Assembly: GCA_016209225.1 (NCBI GenBank)
Contig: JACQWO010000072.1
Location: 1-49,765 of the forward strand
From: Desulfobacterales bacterium
Lineage (GTDB): Bacteria > Desulfobacterota > UBA8473
Length of the DNA stretch: 49,765 bases
Reading direction: 5' to 3'
Positions within the stretch are counted from its first letter, which is position 1. Each line of letters opens with the position of its first letter. Positions 8,331 to 16,356 of the stretch are shown one piece after another. The notes beneath the pieces were generated by a model. It searched no databases. It had not been told where the DNA came from and saw nothing but the letters and a program-made list of their open reading frames with translations. A program made the position numbers and the translations under genes.

Positions 8331-9587
8331 TTATTGCCTCCTTTTGCTTGCCAGTAGAGATTCAACAAACGAATCAAGATTGGCTTTTGAAGTAACATCA
8401 TCATACTCCCTTATATCCAACCCATCCAGGTCAAAGATCGATGTGGGGATTCCTTTATCTTTATATACCGCATCTTTTACCAATCTCATATATCCAGGCA
8501 AAAGCCCACAGCTCCTCTTAACCACCCCTATAAGTCCATCAATCTTAAACTCTTCGACAGCCTTTACAATGAAATCTACCATATTTGGATATGTTGGATT
8601 TACTATATCAACCAGGGCCTTATAGGCAAGACTCTCGAGGGGTTTCTTTGGATCCATCTTAGAAGGATCAAATGCTCCCCCGGCTATATACTCTACCATA
8701 CTCTTCACAACAACAGCGCCGTATTTCTCAACATAGTTGAAGAGCCCCATATTATAGAAAGGAGGCACTCCAAACCACATGAGTCTCAACTTTTCATCCT
8801 CAATAACGCCTTGTTTTTTTTCAACCTTCTCCTTCAGTTCTTCAAGTAACCTTTCAAATAGAGTAACCCCGAGCTGAGTCCCTGGCAGTTGAATAAGTGG
8901 GTAAGCGGCAGTGATGCCATCGACTGTTGACATGGGTGTAGGCACCGTTTTTCTGCAATTGTCTATTTCGTTCCATAAACCCATCATCTTTTTAGTAAGG
9001 TTAATAGACTCTTTTAGTTTGTCCATGTCTACCTTAAATCCATGCTCCTCCATGGAATCTATTGCCCCCTGTAACTGACCTGCAAAGTACTCGATGGCAT
9101 AATCAGGGATATCCTTCCCCCATGTGTTTATAGGGGCATCGAGGAAATAATAAGGGCAATTATGGTGATCAGCAGCGTAAAGGAAGGATTTAGACTCAGA
9201 CATACATGGGAGATTACTGGCTATTATGAGGTCAGGTGAGACAAATAATTTTTCAAGATATGGGTCCCTATCCTTGGCGACTGCACACCCCAAAAAACAC
9301 CTGTGAAAGGCACAGACATCTCTTGAAAAACCTTCCTCCTCAGCGAGTTGTATATAGCGGCCCGACAGCTGTTTCGCCCCTATCATCAGTGGAAGATGCT
9401 CAAGGTAGAGTACCGGTGCATCTGCTGCATGAAATATCTCACGCGGCACTAATCCATAAGACCAGATTACAGGTTTCCCTGCGCTCTTGGCTTCTTTCAC
9501 ACCTTCGTAATATGCCCTAATGGCCTTGCCTATCTCCAATGTGGTCTGCAAATTCTTTTTCCCCGGGGTAGTTACTTTTGTTGCCAT
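8331..9587 (-). CDS. Benzoyl-CoA reductase / 2-hydroxyacyl-CoA dehydratase large catalytic subunit (BcrB/BzdO-like)
   Basis: 418 residues. The N-terminal Rossmann-like half has VIWSYGLVPREIFHAADAPV and the cysteines C92, C97, C101 and C128 (FHRCFLGCAVAK; SNLPCMSESKSF); the C-terminal half has VVKRSCGLLPGYMRLV (C360). The family binds the CoA ester between two such subunits next to a [4Fe-4S] cluster. First of the four coupled genes (large subunit, small subunit, activator, activator) and followed later by its own duplicate at 4330. Slightly shorter than known BcrB/BzdO and nearer to HadB in length, so the reaction type is not certain. AGGAGG lies 8 bases before the ATG. Confidence 0.9.
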   Translation of the reverse strand: MATKVTTPGKKNLQTTLEIGKAIRAYYEGVKEAKSAGKPVIWSYGLVPREIFHAADAPVLYLEHLPLMIGAKQLSGRYIQLAEEEGFSRDVCAFHRCFLGCAVAKDRDPYLEKLFVSPDLIIASNLPCMSESKSFLYAADHHNCPYYFLDAPINTWGKDIPDYAIEYFAGQLQGAIDSMEEHGFKVDMDKLKESINLTKKMMGLWNEIDNCRKTVPTPMSTVDGITAAYPLIQLPGTQLGVTLFERLLEELKEKVEKKQGVIEDEKLRLMWFGVPPFYNMGLFNYVEKYGAVVVKSMVEYIAGGAFDPSKMDPKKPLESLAYKALVDIVNPTYPNMVDFIVKAVEEFKIDGLIGVVKRSCGLLPGYMRLVKDAVYKDKGIPTSIFDLDGLDIREYDDVTSKANLDSFVESLLASKRRQ

Positions 9588-9658
9588 GTTTTACCTCCTA
9601 AGATTGGCTATTCTACCGGTATTTTGTTGATGGTTTATCAGAAAGCTCCTTGAAATGA

Positions 9659-10201
9659 TTATGTAAGGGAACCCTTTGTTAACAAGCAAAGTTCTTTTAA
9701 TGAAATTTCATTATGGAATGAACCTATCTCATCCAGGGTGTGAGCGTCGCTATTCTTTAACAAAATAAGGTTGTATTTTTGGGAAATCTCTTCCACCTTT
9801 TTCTTATTGATCTGGCGATCATGAAGGGCATTACTTATCTCTATTCCCTGGAGTAGATTCATATCATACTCAAATCCATCGTCCCCTGGGTAAGGATAAC
9901 TTGGGTGTGGTAAAAATCTAAAGGTGGAACCGTTGGGCAGAAATAGCTCTACCATTTCTGCCCATCCCATTTCCTTTATAGTTATTTCTCTCCCAGGTAT
10001 TATCAATATCTGACTGTCAAGGCTTTCATCTACTATCTTTTTAACCAGAAATCCATACTCTTTATCATCGTGTTCGGTAATGGCTATTCCATCCAATCCC
10101 CGGTTCTTGATCTTCTCAACAATCTTTCTCACTAGATCTATGCTTGGATAGGCAACCATACCGGTAGCTTCCATACAGTGGGTGTGTAAATCCAGTTTCA
10201 A
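9659..10201 (-). CDS. PHP-domain phosphoesterase-like protein
   Basis: 180 residues with the metal-binding motifs of the PHP family in order: DLHTHC near the N-terminus, ITEHDD (about 62), PGREIT (about 93), HPSYPYPGDDG (about 118) and KNSDAH (about 150). These His/Asp/Glu residues normally bind two or three divalent metals for phosphoester hydrolysis. Members of this short type occur as stand-alone hydrolases of unknown substrate. It is the first gene after the promoter at 10256-10284 and lies 71 bases upstream of the large reductase subunit, so it is probably the first gene of that operon. Its role there is unknown. Confidence 0.85.
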   Translation of the reverse strand: MKLDLHTHCMEATGMVAYPSIDLVRKIVEKIKNRGLDGIAITEHDDKEYGFLVKKIVDESLDSQILIIPGREITIKEMGWAEMVELFLPNGSTFRFLPHPSYPYPGDDGFEYDMNLLQGIEISNALHDRQINKKKVEEISQKYNLILLKNSDAHTLDEIGSFHNEISLKELCLLTKGSLT

Positions 10202-10231
10202 GATGTCCCCTTAATGCAAATCTTGAACAAC

Positions 10232-10246
10232 ATTCATAAAATGAAT
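10232..10246. promoter_or_regulatory. Possible operator palindrome ATTCAT-AAA-ATGAAT
   Basis: A perfect inverted repeat with 6-base arms and a 3-base centre lies just downstream of the -10 box, roughly +3 to +18 of the predicted transcript. That placement suits a repressor. MarR proteins bind sites of this size, but no link with the MarR gene at 417 can be shown from the sequence. The region is AT-rich, so chance is not excluded. Confidence 0.35.
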
Positions 10247-10255
10247 TGCAATAAT

Positions 10256-10284
10256 AGAGTAATAAATAGTATAAAATTTGTCAA
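10256..10284 (-). promoter_or_regulatory. Probable sigma-70 promoter of the PHP/reductase operon
   Basis: Read on the minus strand: -35 TTGACA (10279-10284), exactly 17 bases, then -10 TACTCT (10256-10261). It lies about 55 bases upstream of the PHP gene and is the only good promoter found ahead of the reductase genes. Confidence 0.6.
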
Positions 10285-10527
10285 GCACAAAATAACAATC
10301 TTTTGAATAACTGAGTTTTCGGTAATATGGAAAAGTAAAATGATATTTTAAAGGGTGTTATTGACATAATTGATAGAGGTATCTCTGTTTGAGACAGGAT
10401 ATAATGCCGGAAGATGCCTTTGAATTGGACAAGAAAAGGAAGATTGCCAGGACTTGATGAGCAACCACTAAAGAACAGGTTGTCGCTCAAACAAAAAATC
10501 CTTTGAGCAACAACCCCTGGATTTCTT
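10285..10527. other. Intergenic stretch without a supported gene
   Basis: Between the promoter of the PHP operon and the 3' end of the flavoprotein gene. A 69-codon open frame on the minus strand here has no ribosome-binding site, no domain and a composition like noncoding DNA. The segment AACAGGTTGTCGCTC AAACAAAAAATCCTTTGAGCAACAACC contains a short inverted repeat (GTTGTCGCTCAAA / TTTGAGCAACAAC, 10479-10514) that could terminate the flavoprotein operon coming from the right. Confidence 0.4.
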
Positions 10528-12198
10528 TTAGCGCAATGTTCCTACATAGCAGGAGGTAAGCTGTCTCTCTTTTACGTGGGGCAACGTATAATCGGGGAGT
10601 AACATTGGAGACACCCGATCTGTCTGGATGTCCGCCTCTTCAAGCCCCTTGTGATAGGCACGGACGTGATCAAGGGTGAGTCTTCCCATATCTGACCTTG
10701 ATTTTGCATAATCAGCAGCATTTTTACCAGCGATCCTTCCGAATACCAGGATGTCCAGCAGAGAATTGCCCATCAAACGATTTTCTCCGTGAACGCCCCC
10801 TCCTGCCTCTCCGGCAACAAAAAGCCCGGGCAGTGTTGTTTCACCCTTGCTCTTATATTCCAATCCTCCATTCTGATAGTGGAGGGTTGGATAGATCAGC
10901 ATAGGCTCTTTAGATATATCAATCCCGAATCGCTTGTAAAGGATAAACTTGCCGGGGAATTCCCTCTCCACTGTACCTTCCCCAGACAGGGTATCGATCA
11001 TAGGAGAATCCAGCCAAACCCCAAATTTGCCTGTAGGAGTTGGAACTCCCCTGCCCTTTTCAACACATTCTTTGATGACGGCGGCTGATTCCACATCCCG
11101 GGGCTCCCTCTCGTTGACGAACTGCTGTCCGTCGATATTGATTAGATTTGCCCCAGACCCACGGAATTTTTCGGTAATCAGGATACCCTCAGCCTGTTCA
11201 GGGAAGACTACCCCTGTTGGGTGGTATTGAACTGTATGGAGGAAACAGATTCCCACGCCTGCACGGTAGGCAATAACGATGCCGTCAGCGGTGGCTCCGT
11301 AGTGATTTGTAGTCATGAAATTCTGGATATGAAGCCGTCCACTGCCACCGGTCGCCATGATGACAGCCTTGGCCTTTACTATGAAGTATTCCTCAGTCTC
11401 CATATTGTAAAGCAATGCCCCGGCACACTCCCCGTTTTCGTTAAGGATAAGCTCCACGGCCGGAGAAAATTCGATTACCTTGATATCCTGAGAGCGGTTA
11501 CGTGCTTCATCACGGATGGTACGCATGATCTCAGCCCCTGTAATATCCGCCGCATAATGCATCCGTTTTCTGCATGTCCCACCTCCGTGGAGAGTCTTTA
11601 ACGTTCCGTCCGGGAACTTAGAAAAATTGCACCCCAGCTTTCCCAACCACAGGATAACATCGGGGGCCTCAGTAACAAGAGTATCAACCAGGTCAGGTAT
11701 ATTTTTGAAGTGGCCACCCCCCATAACATCCAGGTAGTGATAATAAGGCGAATCCTTCCATCCCTTAGTTGCAGCCTGGATGCCCCCTTCAGCCATCATA
11801 GTATTGGCATCCCCATGGCGGAGTTTAGTAGCGATGATTACTTTTGCCCCCTGCTCTTGAGCGAGAAGGGCTGCTGAGGTTCCTGCACCACCCCCTCCGA
11901 TAACGAGAACGTCGGTTTTATAATCAACCCGGGAGAGGTCTACGAGATCCGGGTTAACTCTGCTCTTTGCTTCAAGCATATCTACCATCTCATGGGCTAT
12001 TCGGTAACCCTTGCTGGGACCGACTTTAATCTCCCGCCGTCCTTCCTCTCTGAAATCGGGGTGATAGTCGAGTATTTTCTTGCGTTCTTCCAAAGAAAGA
12101 AAGGGAACCTCTTCATTCTTCTTTTTCCTGGTAACTCTCTCTGATCTGGTTTTCTCTACTACCTTAATCAATTCTTTTAACTCTTGTGGGTATGGCAT
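10528..12198 (-). CDS. Fumarate reductase/succinate dehydrogenase-type flavoprotein subunit
   Basis: 556 residues. An about 90-residue extra N-terminus precedes the FAD-binding motif VLVIGGGGAGTSAALLAQEQ (about 97-116). The position that carries covalent FAD in SdhA/FrdA as His is Asn132 here (DANTMMAEGGIQ), so FAD should be non-covalent, as in thiol:fumarate reductase TfrA. Catalytic landmarks remain: HGGGTCRKRMHYAADITG, QYHPTGVVFPEQAEG, EREPRDVESA and GENRLMGNSLLDILVFGRIAG, compatible with a dicarboxylate-type reaction. It is the last gene of the HdrC-HdrB-FeS-flavoprotein operon. It may be a fumarate reductase or succinate oxidase linked to thiols or menaquinone, or a flavoprotein for a different acid. 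GGAAGG precedes the ATG. Confidence 0.88.
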   Translation of the reverse strand: MPYPQELKELIKVVEKTRSERVTRKKKNEEVPFLSLEERKKILDYHPDFREEGRREIKVGPSKGYRIAHEMVDMLEAKSRVNPDLVDLSRVDYKTDVLVIGGGGAGTSAALLAQEQGAKVIIATKLRHGDANTMMAEGGIQAATKGWKDSPYYHYLDVMGGGHFKNIPDLVDTLVTEAPDVILWLGKLGCNFSKFPDGTLKTLHGGGTCRKRMHYAADITGAEIMRTIRDEARNRSQDIKVIEFSPAVELILNENGECAGALLYNMETEEYFIVKAKAVIMATGGSGRLHIQNFMTTNHYGATADGIVIAYRAGVGICFLHTVQYHPTGVVFPEQAEGILITEKFRGSGANLINIDGQQFVNEREPRDVESAAVIKECVEKGRGVPTPTGKFGVWLDSPMIDTLSGEGTVEREFPGKFILYKRFGIDISKEPMLIYPTLHYQNGGLEYKSKGETTLPGLFVAGEAGGGVHGENRLMGNSLLDILVFGRIAGKNAADYAKSRSDMGRLTLDHVRAYHKGLEEADIQTDRVSPMLLPDYTLPHVKERQLTSCYVGTLR

Positions 12199-12284
12199 AT
12201 TCGTACCTTCCTATTATACAATTTTGAATCATCTCCAAAAAAGTTGCAATTTGAAATAAAGGATTCAAGGATTCAAGTGAAAAT

Positions 12285-13052
12285 TTATAGATAAGTGTTA
12301 TCAGCCGGCTTCCAATCCTCAGGTGCCTCTGATGGTTCCATTTCCCTCGCCTGGTATACTTTTCGCAGCTGGTCTTCACTCATACTCTTTATATCTGTTA
12401 TAGCCCTGGTATACCTTCCGGTTTTGATGTTATCCACCATAGTTTTCAAATGGGAAGATTCAGGCTTGATCTTGCTTCCGGTGATTCTTCGTACCATCTG
12501 AGCGATGTGGTATTGGGACATCTCTCCCATGCAGCGCACAGTACAGAGCCCGCACTGGATGCAGTCGAAGGAGAGTTCTGTGGCTTTCTCGAAATCTCCC
12601 TGTTTGATTGCCGAGATATAGTCCATAACCGAGATGTCCATAGGGCATACCTTTGTGCAAGCATTACACGCTACACACCGGAATAGCTCAGGGTATTTTT
12701 TATATACTTCTTCAGGGTCAGATCCCATGGCTTCCAGATTGTATGTTGCTCTGTTAGCAGGGAAGAAGGGTAATTGGGTCAGATACATCCCATCTTCAAC
12801 AACAGTCTGGCATGCCAGTCCAACATAAATATGGTAGTCTCCCGGCTTTCGGTAAACGGTACCGCAAGCGCCACAGATTCCGCCACGACAACCGCATCCT
12901 CTGATGTACTTGTACCCGGCATATTCCATGGCCTTCATAATAGTCAGGTTTTTCGGAATCTCATATTTCTTTCCCATGACGAAGATCGAAACCAATTCTT
13001 TGCCGGAAGTAGTTTCTCTGCTTTCACCTTTTGTGGTATCCGTTGTATTCAT
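12285..13052 (-). CDS. Iron-sulfur subunit (SdhB/TfrB-like, [2Fe-2S] plus two [4Fe-4S])
   Basis: 255 residues. A plant-type ferredoxin domain has Cys53/55, Cys60, Cys63 (GCGCRGGICGACG) and Cys81 (LACQT). Two ferredoxin clusters follow: C126, C129, C132, C136 (CVACNACTKVCP) and C164, C167, C170, C174 (CIQCGLCTVRC). Classical SdhB has a [3Fe-4S] centre in the last place; here four cysteines imply [4Fe-4S], as in TfrB and HdrC-like proteins. It transfers electrons between the flavoprotein and the HdrB-like subunit. It lies 86 bases upstream of the flavoprotein gene; a pair of dispersed repeats separates it from the HdrB-like gene. Confidence 0.9.
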   Translation of the reverse strand: MNTTDTTKGESRETTSGKELVSIFVMGKKYEIPKNLTIMKAMEYAGYKYIRGCGCRGGICGACGTVYRKPGDYHIYVGLACQTVVEDGMYLTQLPFFPANRATYNLEAMGSDPEEVYKKYPELFRCVACNACTKVCPMDISVMDYISAIKQGDFEKATELSFDCIQCGLCTVRCMGEMSQYHIAQMVRRITGSKIKPESSHLKTMVDNIKTGRYTRAITDIKSMSEDQLRKVYQAREMEPSEAPEDWKPADNTYL

Positions 13053-13109
13053 TTCAACCTCACATTTTCTGGGATTAAAACCTCACTAAGAGGTTGCTTA
13101 AAAAGTTTC

Positions 13110-13190
13110 TTAATTAGTTTGCCCTGAAAAATTCCCTTTTCCGCTCTCTGGAGCAGGTTTTTTGACTAATTAGTTCATCCTGAAAAATTG
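13110..13190. repeat. Pair of dispersed repeats with core CTGAAAAATT
   Basis: Two copies of a unit, TTAATTAGTTTGCCCTGAAA followed by AATTCCC (about 13110-13137) and CTAATTAGTTCATCCTGAAA followed by AATTGC (about 13164-13190). Similar units occur at about 3913-3938 (TTTAGTTCACACTGAAAAAT) and 16170-16200 (TTAGCCCATCCTGAAAAATG). All are in the same orientation on the plus strand and mark gene ends. Confidence 0.6.
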
Positions 13191-13191
13191 C

Positions 13192-14076
13192 TCAAGCCGC
13201 TGTCAGGAATTTTTTACTTTCCATTAACCGGATTACCCCATTGTGATTCAATTCAAAGTTACAGACTTCAGCCCCCAGGCCGAGAGCTATGGCAAGTAGC
13301 TGGGTAAAGTAGAAGGTAGGCAGTGCTTTAAGTTTATCGTGTTTTCTTAAGGCGTCCTCCTGTCGTTTTCCCAGGTTATACTCACAAAGGGGACAGCTTG
13401 TCACTATAGCCTCGGCACCCCAACTTTCTGCCGATTCCAGTATCTTAGAGACGGTTTCTATTCCGACATCAGGGTTGCTTAAGATTTGATAGGAAGAGCA
13501 ACAATCAGTAGAAGCCGGAAAATCTACTACGGTTGCTCCCATCGTCTCAATAAGGTTTTTAAATAGCGTACGCTTTTCAGGCGGCTCAATAGCTACTGAC
13601 TGAGGACGTAATAGGGTACATCCGTAATAGGGGGCAATCTTTAATCCTCTCAAAGGCACTTTGATGCTTTCCCTTATCTTTTCCCACCCTATTTCATCTC
13701 GCAGGAAGCTCAAAAGATGGACTACTTCTACTTCCCCATTGTAGTCTCGCTCTTCTTCCATAAAGGTATTTATGGTGTGCCTTTTTTCGCTGTTTTCTCG
13801 CATCAGGAGATTGGCACGGGCCAGGGTATTGTAGCACATGGAACACGCTACAACCAACTTATTATCACCCTGTTCCACAACCCTTATCAGATCGCGGACA
13901 GGGGCAAGAAGGTGTAAAAGATCATCGTCTGCTAATGAAAATACCGCACCGCAGCAATTCCACCGAGGCAGTTCCACAAGTTCTACCCCTAAGGCATTTA
14001 GAGCAGCTACTCCTGGACAGTCCATGTTTTTGGCCTTAGTCTTTAATGTGCAACCTGGGTAATAGCTAATCTTCAT
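13192..14076 (-). CDS. HdrB-like / SdhE-like subunit with two CCG domains
   Basis: 294 residues. Each half carries a CX31-38CCX33-34CXXC-type motif: YYPGCTLK, WNCCGAVF and CSMCYN in the first; YYGCTLL, TDCCSSYQ and CPLCEYN in the second. In HdrB such motifs bind non-cubane [4Fe-4S] clusters that split disulfides; in type-E succinate:quinone reductases (SdhE/MfrE) the same module faces the membrane. The second motif has CCS rather than CCG. It follows the HdrC-like gene by 9 bases. With the SdhA/SdhB-like genes this gives a four-subunit complex equivalent to the split parts of TfrB or SdhE. Whether it reacts with a thiol pair, a quinone or another carrier cannot be told. Confidence 0.9.
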   Translation of the reverse strand: MKISYYPGCTLKTKAKNMDCPGVAALNALGVELVELPRWNCCGAVFSLADDDLLHLLAPVRDLIRVVEQGDNKLVVACSMCYNTLARANLLMRENSEKRHTINTFMEEERDYNGEVEVVHLLSFLRDEIGWEKIRESIKVPLRGLKIAPYYGCTLLRPQSVAIEPPEKRTLFKNLIETMGATVVDFPASTDCCSSYQILSNPDVGIETVSKILESAESWGAEAIVTSCPLCEYNLGKRQEDALRKHDKLKALPTFYFTQLLAIALGLGAEVCNFELNHNGVIRLMESKKFLTAA

Positions 14077-14085
14077 TTTATCCTC

Positions 14086-14493
14086 TCATGAAGTGTGTTT
14101 CCTAAAGCAGCTTACCAGAGCAATCTGAGGGAGGTCAGCCATCATCTCTTCAGATATTGCCGAAGGTTCAACATAATTGATATTTTTTCGCAGGGTTAGC
14201 TGCCTGATAGCTTCCATGACTTTAGTAAGTTCGATCCCCCTCGGGCAACGGACAGAACAGGCATTACAAGTTGCGCAGATCCAGGCTGTTTTGGAACAAA
14301 TAACCTTATCCTTCAAACCAAAGTGGGTCAAAATCATAATCTGCCGGGGGGGGGTATCCATATGTTCAATCATAGGGCATCCACCTGAACATGTGCCACA
14401 CTGCATGCATTTGTGAAAATTTTCGCCGCTGATCTCTTCGACTTTCTTTACGAATTCTTCATCATAGGTTTTATCCGAGATTTCGATAGTCAA
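14086..14493 (-). CDS. HdrC-like ferredoxin subunit
   Basis: 135 residues with two [4Fe-4S] motifs: C29, C32, C35, C39 (CMQCGTCSGGCP) and C73, C76, C79, C83 (CATCNACSVRCP). The spacing with the segment PPRQIMILTHFGLKDKV between them is that of heterodisulfide reductase subunit C. It is the first gene of the operon, behind the promoter at 14560-14588. The C-terminus ends in a polar tail. It should pass electrons to the HdrB-like subunit encoded directly after it. Confidence 0.9.
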   Translation of the reverse strand: MTIEISDKTYDEEFVKKVEEISGENFHKCMQCGTCSGGCPMIEHMDTPPRQIMILTHFGLKDKVICSKTAWICATCNACSVRCPRGIELTKVMEAIRQLTLRKNINYVEPSAISEEMMADLPQIALVSCFRKHTS

Positions 14494-14559
14494 TGGTCTA
14501 CCTCGCTGTTATTTGGGATCGTAAAATTAAACAAAGCCTCTCTGTTACAAGAGCAGTAG

Positions 14560-14588
14560 AGAATAACAAAAGAAAATATTTGGGTCAA
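14560..14588 (-). promoter_or_regulatory. Probable sigma-70 promoter of the HdrC-HdrB-FeS-flavoprotein operon
   Basis: Minus strand: -35 TTGACC (14583-14588), 17 bases, -10 TATTCT (14560-14565). Immediately upstream lies a perfect palindrome AAGAAAA-A-TTTTCTT (about 14587-14601) and another, TTGTG-TCAAC-CACAA (about 14605-14619), either of which could bind a regulator. Confidence 0.6.
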
Positions 14589-14645
14589 GAAAAATTTTCT
14601 TATTGTGTCAACCACAATTAGAAATGTCCGCTTTTATAGTGAGGT

Positions 14646-15338
14646 TTAGTAACTGCTCAGGTTCAAAGTTCCAAGGTTCACGGTTAGAGAGCGATGAAAA
14701 TATGAAGAGCGCAAAGTAGCCAGCCGTGAACCGTGAACCTGAGCATACTCTCCGGTGCTTTCTTCCAGTTTCTCATGAGGCACTACTTTGTTCACCAGAC
14801 CTATGCGGTATGCTTCATGGGCATCAATCATATCTCCGGTAATCATCATCTCAAACGCCTTGGAAGTACCAACCAGTCTTGGCAAGAAATAGGTGCCTGC
14901 CATACCGGGATTGAGCCCTATCTTTACAAAACTCATGCTCAATGTGGCCTTTTCAGAAGCAATCCTTATATCACTGACTAGAGTGAGACAGCACCCCGCC
15001 CCTATTGCGGGACCGTTCACTGATGCAATAACAGGGATATCCAATTCCCGAATGGCCAGAAACTTTTTGTAGAAGTCTTTTGCAGAATCCTTTTTGTCTA
15101 TAGGGCTTATTTCCCCATCAGGGAAAGTCCCTGCCTTCAAGTCGGCTCCGGAACAAAAGGCCTTCCCTGCCCCAGTTATGACCACAACCCTTACGTCTTT
15201 ATCCTTTTTGAGCAAATCCACCGCAGATGAAAATTCGTCGGCCATCTTTTGAGTCATAGAGTTGCGTGCTTCCGGATTATTTAATGTTATTGTAGCAACC
15301 CCCTTGTCCTTCTCAAATATTATCTTCTCAAATTCCAC
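14646..15338 (-). pseudogene. Enoyl-CoA hydratase/isomerase, 3' end replaced by a repeat element
   Basis: 230 codons. The crotonase core is good to about residue 196: ITLNNPEARNSMTQKMADEF, VVVITGAGKAFCSGADLKAG (oxyanion-hole loop), VIASVNGPAIGAGCCLTLVS (second oxyanion-hole loop), ISFVKIGLNPGMAGTYFLPR-like segment and GLVNKVVPHEKLEE. From there the reading frame runs into the inverted-repeat element at 14649-14750, which supplies 33 foreign residues and the stop codon. Normal crotonases are about 260 residues and use the missing C-terminal helices for trimer packing and the CoA site. It would hydrate a 2-enoyl-CoA or isomerise one; activity is now doubtful. It lies in the same orientation as, and 27 bases after, the acyltransferase gene. 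Confidence 0.85.
14649..14750. repeat. Inverted-repeat element, copy 1 (inside the enoyl-CoA hydratase gene)
   Basis: Begins GTAACTGCTCAGGTTCAAAG and ends CCGTGAACCTGAGCATACTC. The ends are inverted copies with a few changes from the family consensus (TAACTACTCAGG / CCTGAGTAGTTAC). The inner stem has the words GTTCCAAGGTTCACGG / CCGTGAACCGTGAAC. Confidence 0.85.
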
Positions 15339-15364
15339 TTTTTCCCTCCTTTACAGAGATGAAT

Positions 15365-15958
15365 TTATAGTTTTTCTATCTCTTCCATTATCTTCTCGGT
15401 CATTCTTTTCCTATTCTTTTTATACGTGTTGTTTTTAGTCTCAAAGGAAATGGGTTGGCCAAAGACAATTCTTGCCCGACCCATCCTCGGGAAAACCTTT
15501 CCATCAGGGAGTAACTTCTCGGATCCTATTATCTTCACCGGCACAATCGGCACATTTGCCTTCATGGCTAACCACGCCACTCCAGGCTTTCCTTCTATCG
15601 TATTGCCATTCAGTGGGATAGTGCCTTCAGGAAACAAATTGAGCACCTTGCCTTGATTTAATATTTGGAGAGAACGTTTGAGGGCATACCGATCCATCTT
15701 TCCCCTTTTTACCGGAAATGCGTTCAGATGGGTCATGACAAACCTCAAAATGGCGTTTTTGAATAACTCTTCCTTTGCCATTGAATATACTTTCCTTTTT
15801 ACCCCTACCCCTAAGAGGAGGGGATCTAAGTAGCTTATATGGTTTGGTGCAAGGATTACCCCTCCTGAGCTGGGAATATTTCTATGTCCTATAGTGTCTA
15901 GCCTGATATAAGAATGGAAGAAAAGAGATAATAACCTTACCACTATTTTGTATAGCAT
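15365..15958 (-). CDS. 1-acyl-glycerol-3-phosphate acyltransferase-type protein (PlsC family)
   Basis: 197 residues. The four acyltransferase blocks are present: APNHISYLDPLLLG (H-x4-D, catalytic), FPVKRGKMDRYALKR, LNLFPEGTIPLNG (substrate phosphate) and VPIVPVKIIGSEKLLP. A hydrophobic N-terminus (VVRLLSLFFHSYIRL) could anchor it in the membrane. The enzyme would acylate lysophosphatidate or a similar acceptor in phospholipid synthesis. It is placed 27 bases before the enoyl-CoA hydratase remnant and may be the first gene of that short unit. All key residues are intact. Confidence 0.9.
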   Translation of the reverse strand: MLYKIVVRLLSLFFHSYIRLDTIGHRNIPSSGGVILAPNHISYLDPLLLGVGVKRKVYSMAKEELFKNAILRFVMTHLNAFPVKRGKMDRYALKRSLQILNQGKVLNLFPEGTIPLNGNTIEGKPGVAWLAMKANVPIVPVKIIGSEKLLPDGKVFPRMGRARIVFGQPISFETKNNTYKKNRKRMTEKIMEEIEKL

Positions 15959-16349
15959 TGTTACCCTTCTAAACTTTAATATCTTATTAGACGCACAGGG
16001 GAAACACTCTTACAAAACGGTAAGCACATGCTCGTGGTGAGTGCCTTTCCAACTTATTAATTACAAGGCATCTGAAAAACCGTACCTAAAAGGTAAAGGG
16101 TCACTTTTTTGATTCATACAGCATTTAATTTCTAAATACAAGGCAAAACCAACCGACACAAAACAAAATAATTAGCCCATCCTGAAAAATGAAAAATTTC
16201 CTTTGTAGTGATCATGAGCTGGGTCATTAAGTCGTTCACCGTTAAACCGTGAACTATGAACCATTTTTAAACTGCCTGAAGTGAGCCATAGATGGGTCAA
16301 AAAACCTGAACCAGACAGCGATAGTCTTGTTGAGGGATTTCAAATCTTA
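15959..16349. other. Gene-free stretch with repeat words
   Basis: No convincing coding frame. It contains one copy of the CTGAAAAATT repeat (16170-16200) and a short run of the inverted-repeat vocabulary (GTTCACCGTTAAACCGTGAA, 16233-16252, followed by CTATGAACC). It separates the minus-strand catabolic island from the plus-strand signalling region, so it is a divergent region. No clear promoter for the acyltransferase was found. Confidence 0.5.
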
Positions 16350-16356
16350 TTTTTCC

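Noticed and set aside
10281-10490. 69-codon open frame on the minus strand upstream of the flavoprotein 3' end
   Set aside because: No ribosome-binding site, no motif, and it overlaps the predicted -35 box of the PHP operon; composition looks noncoding.
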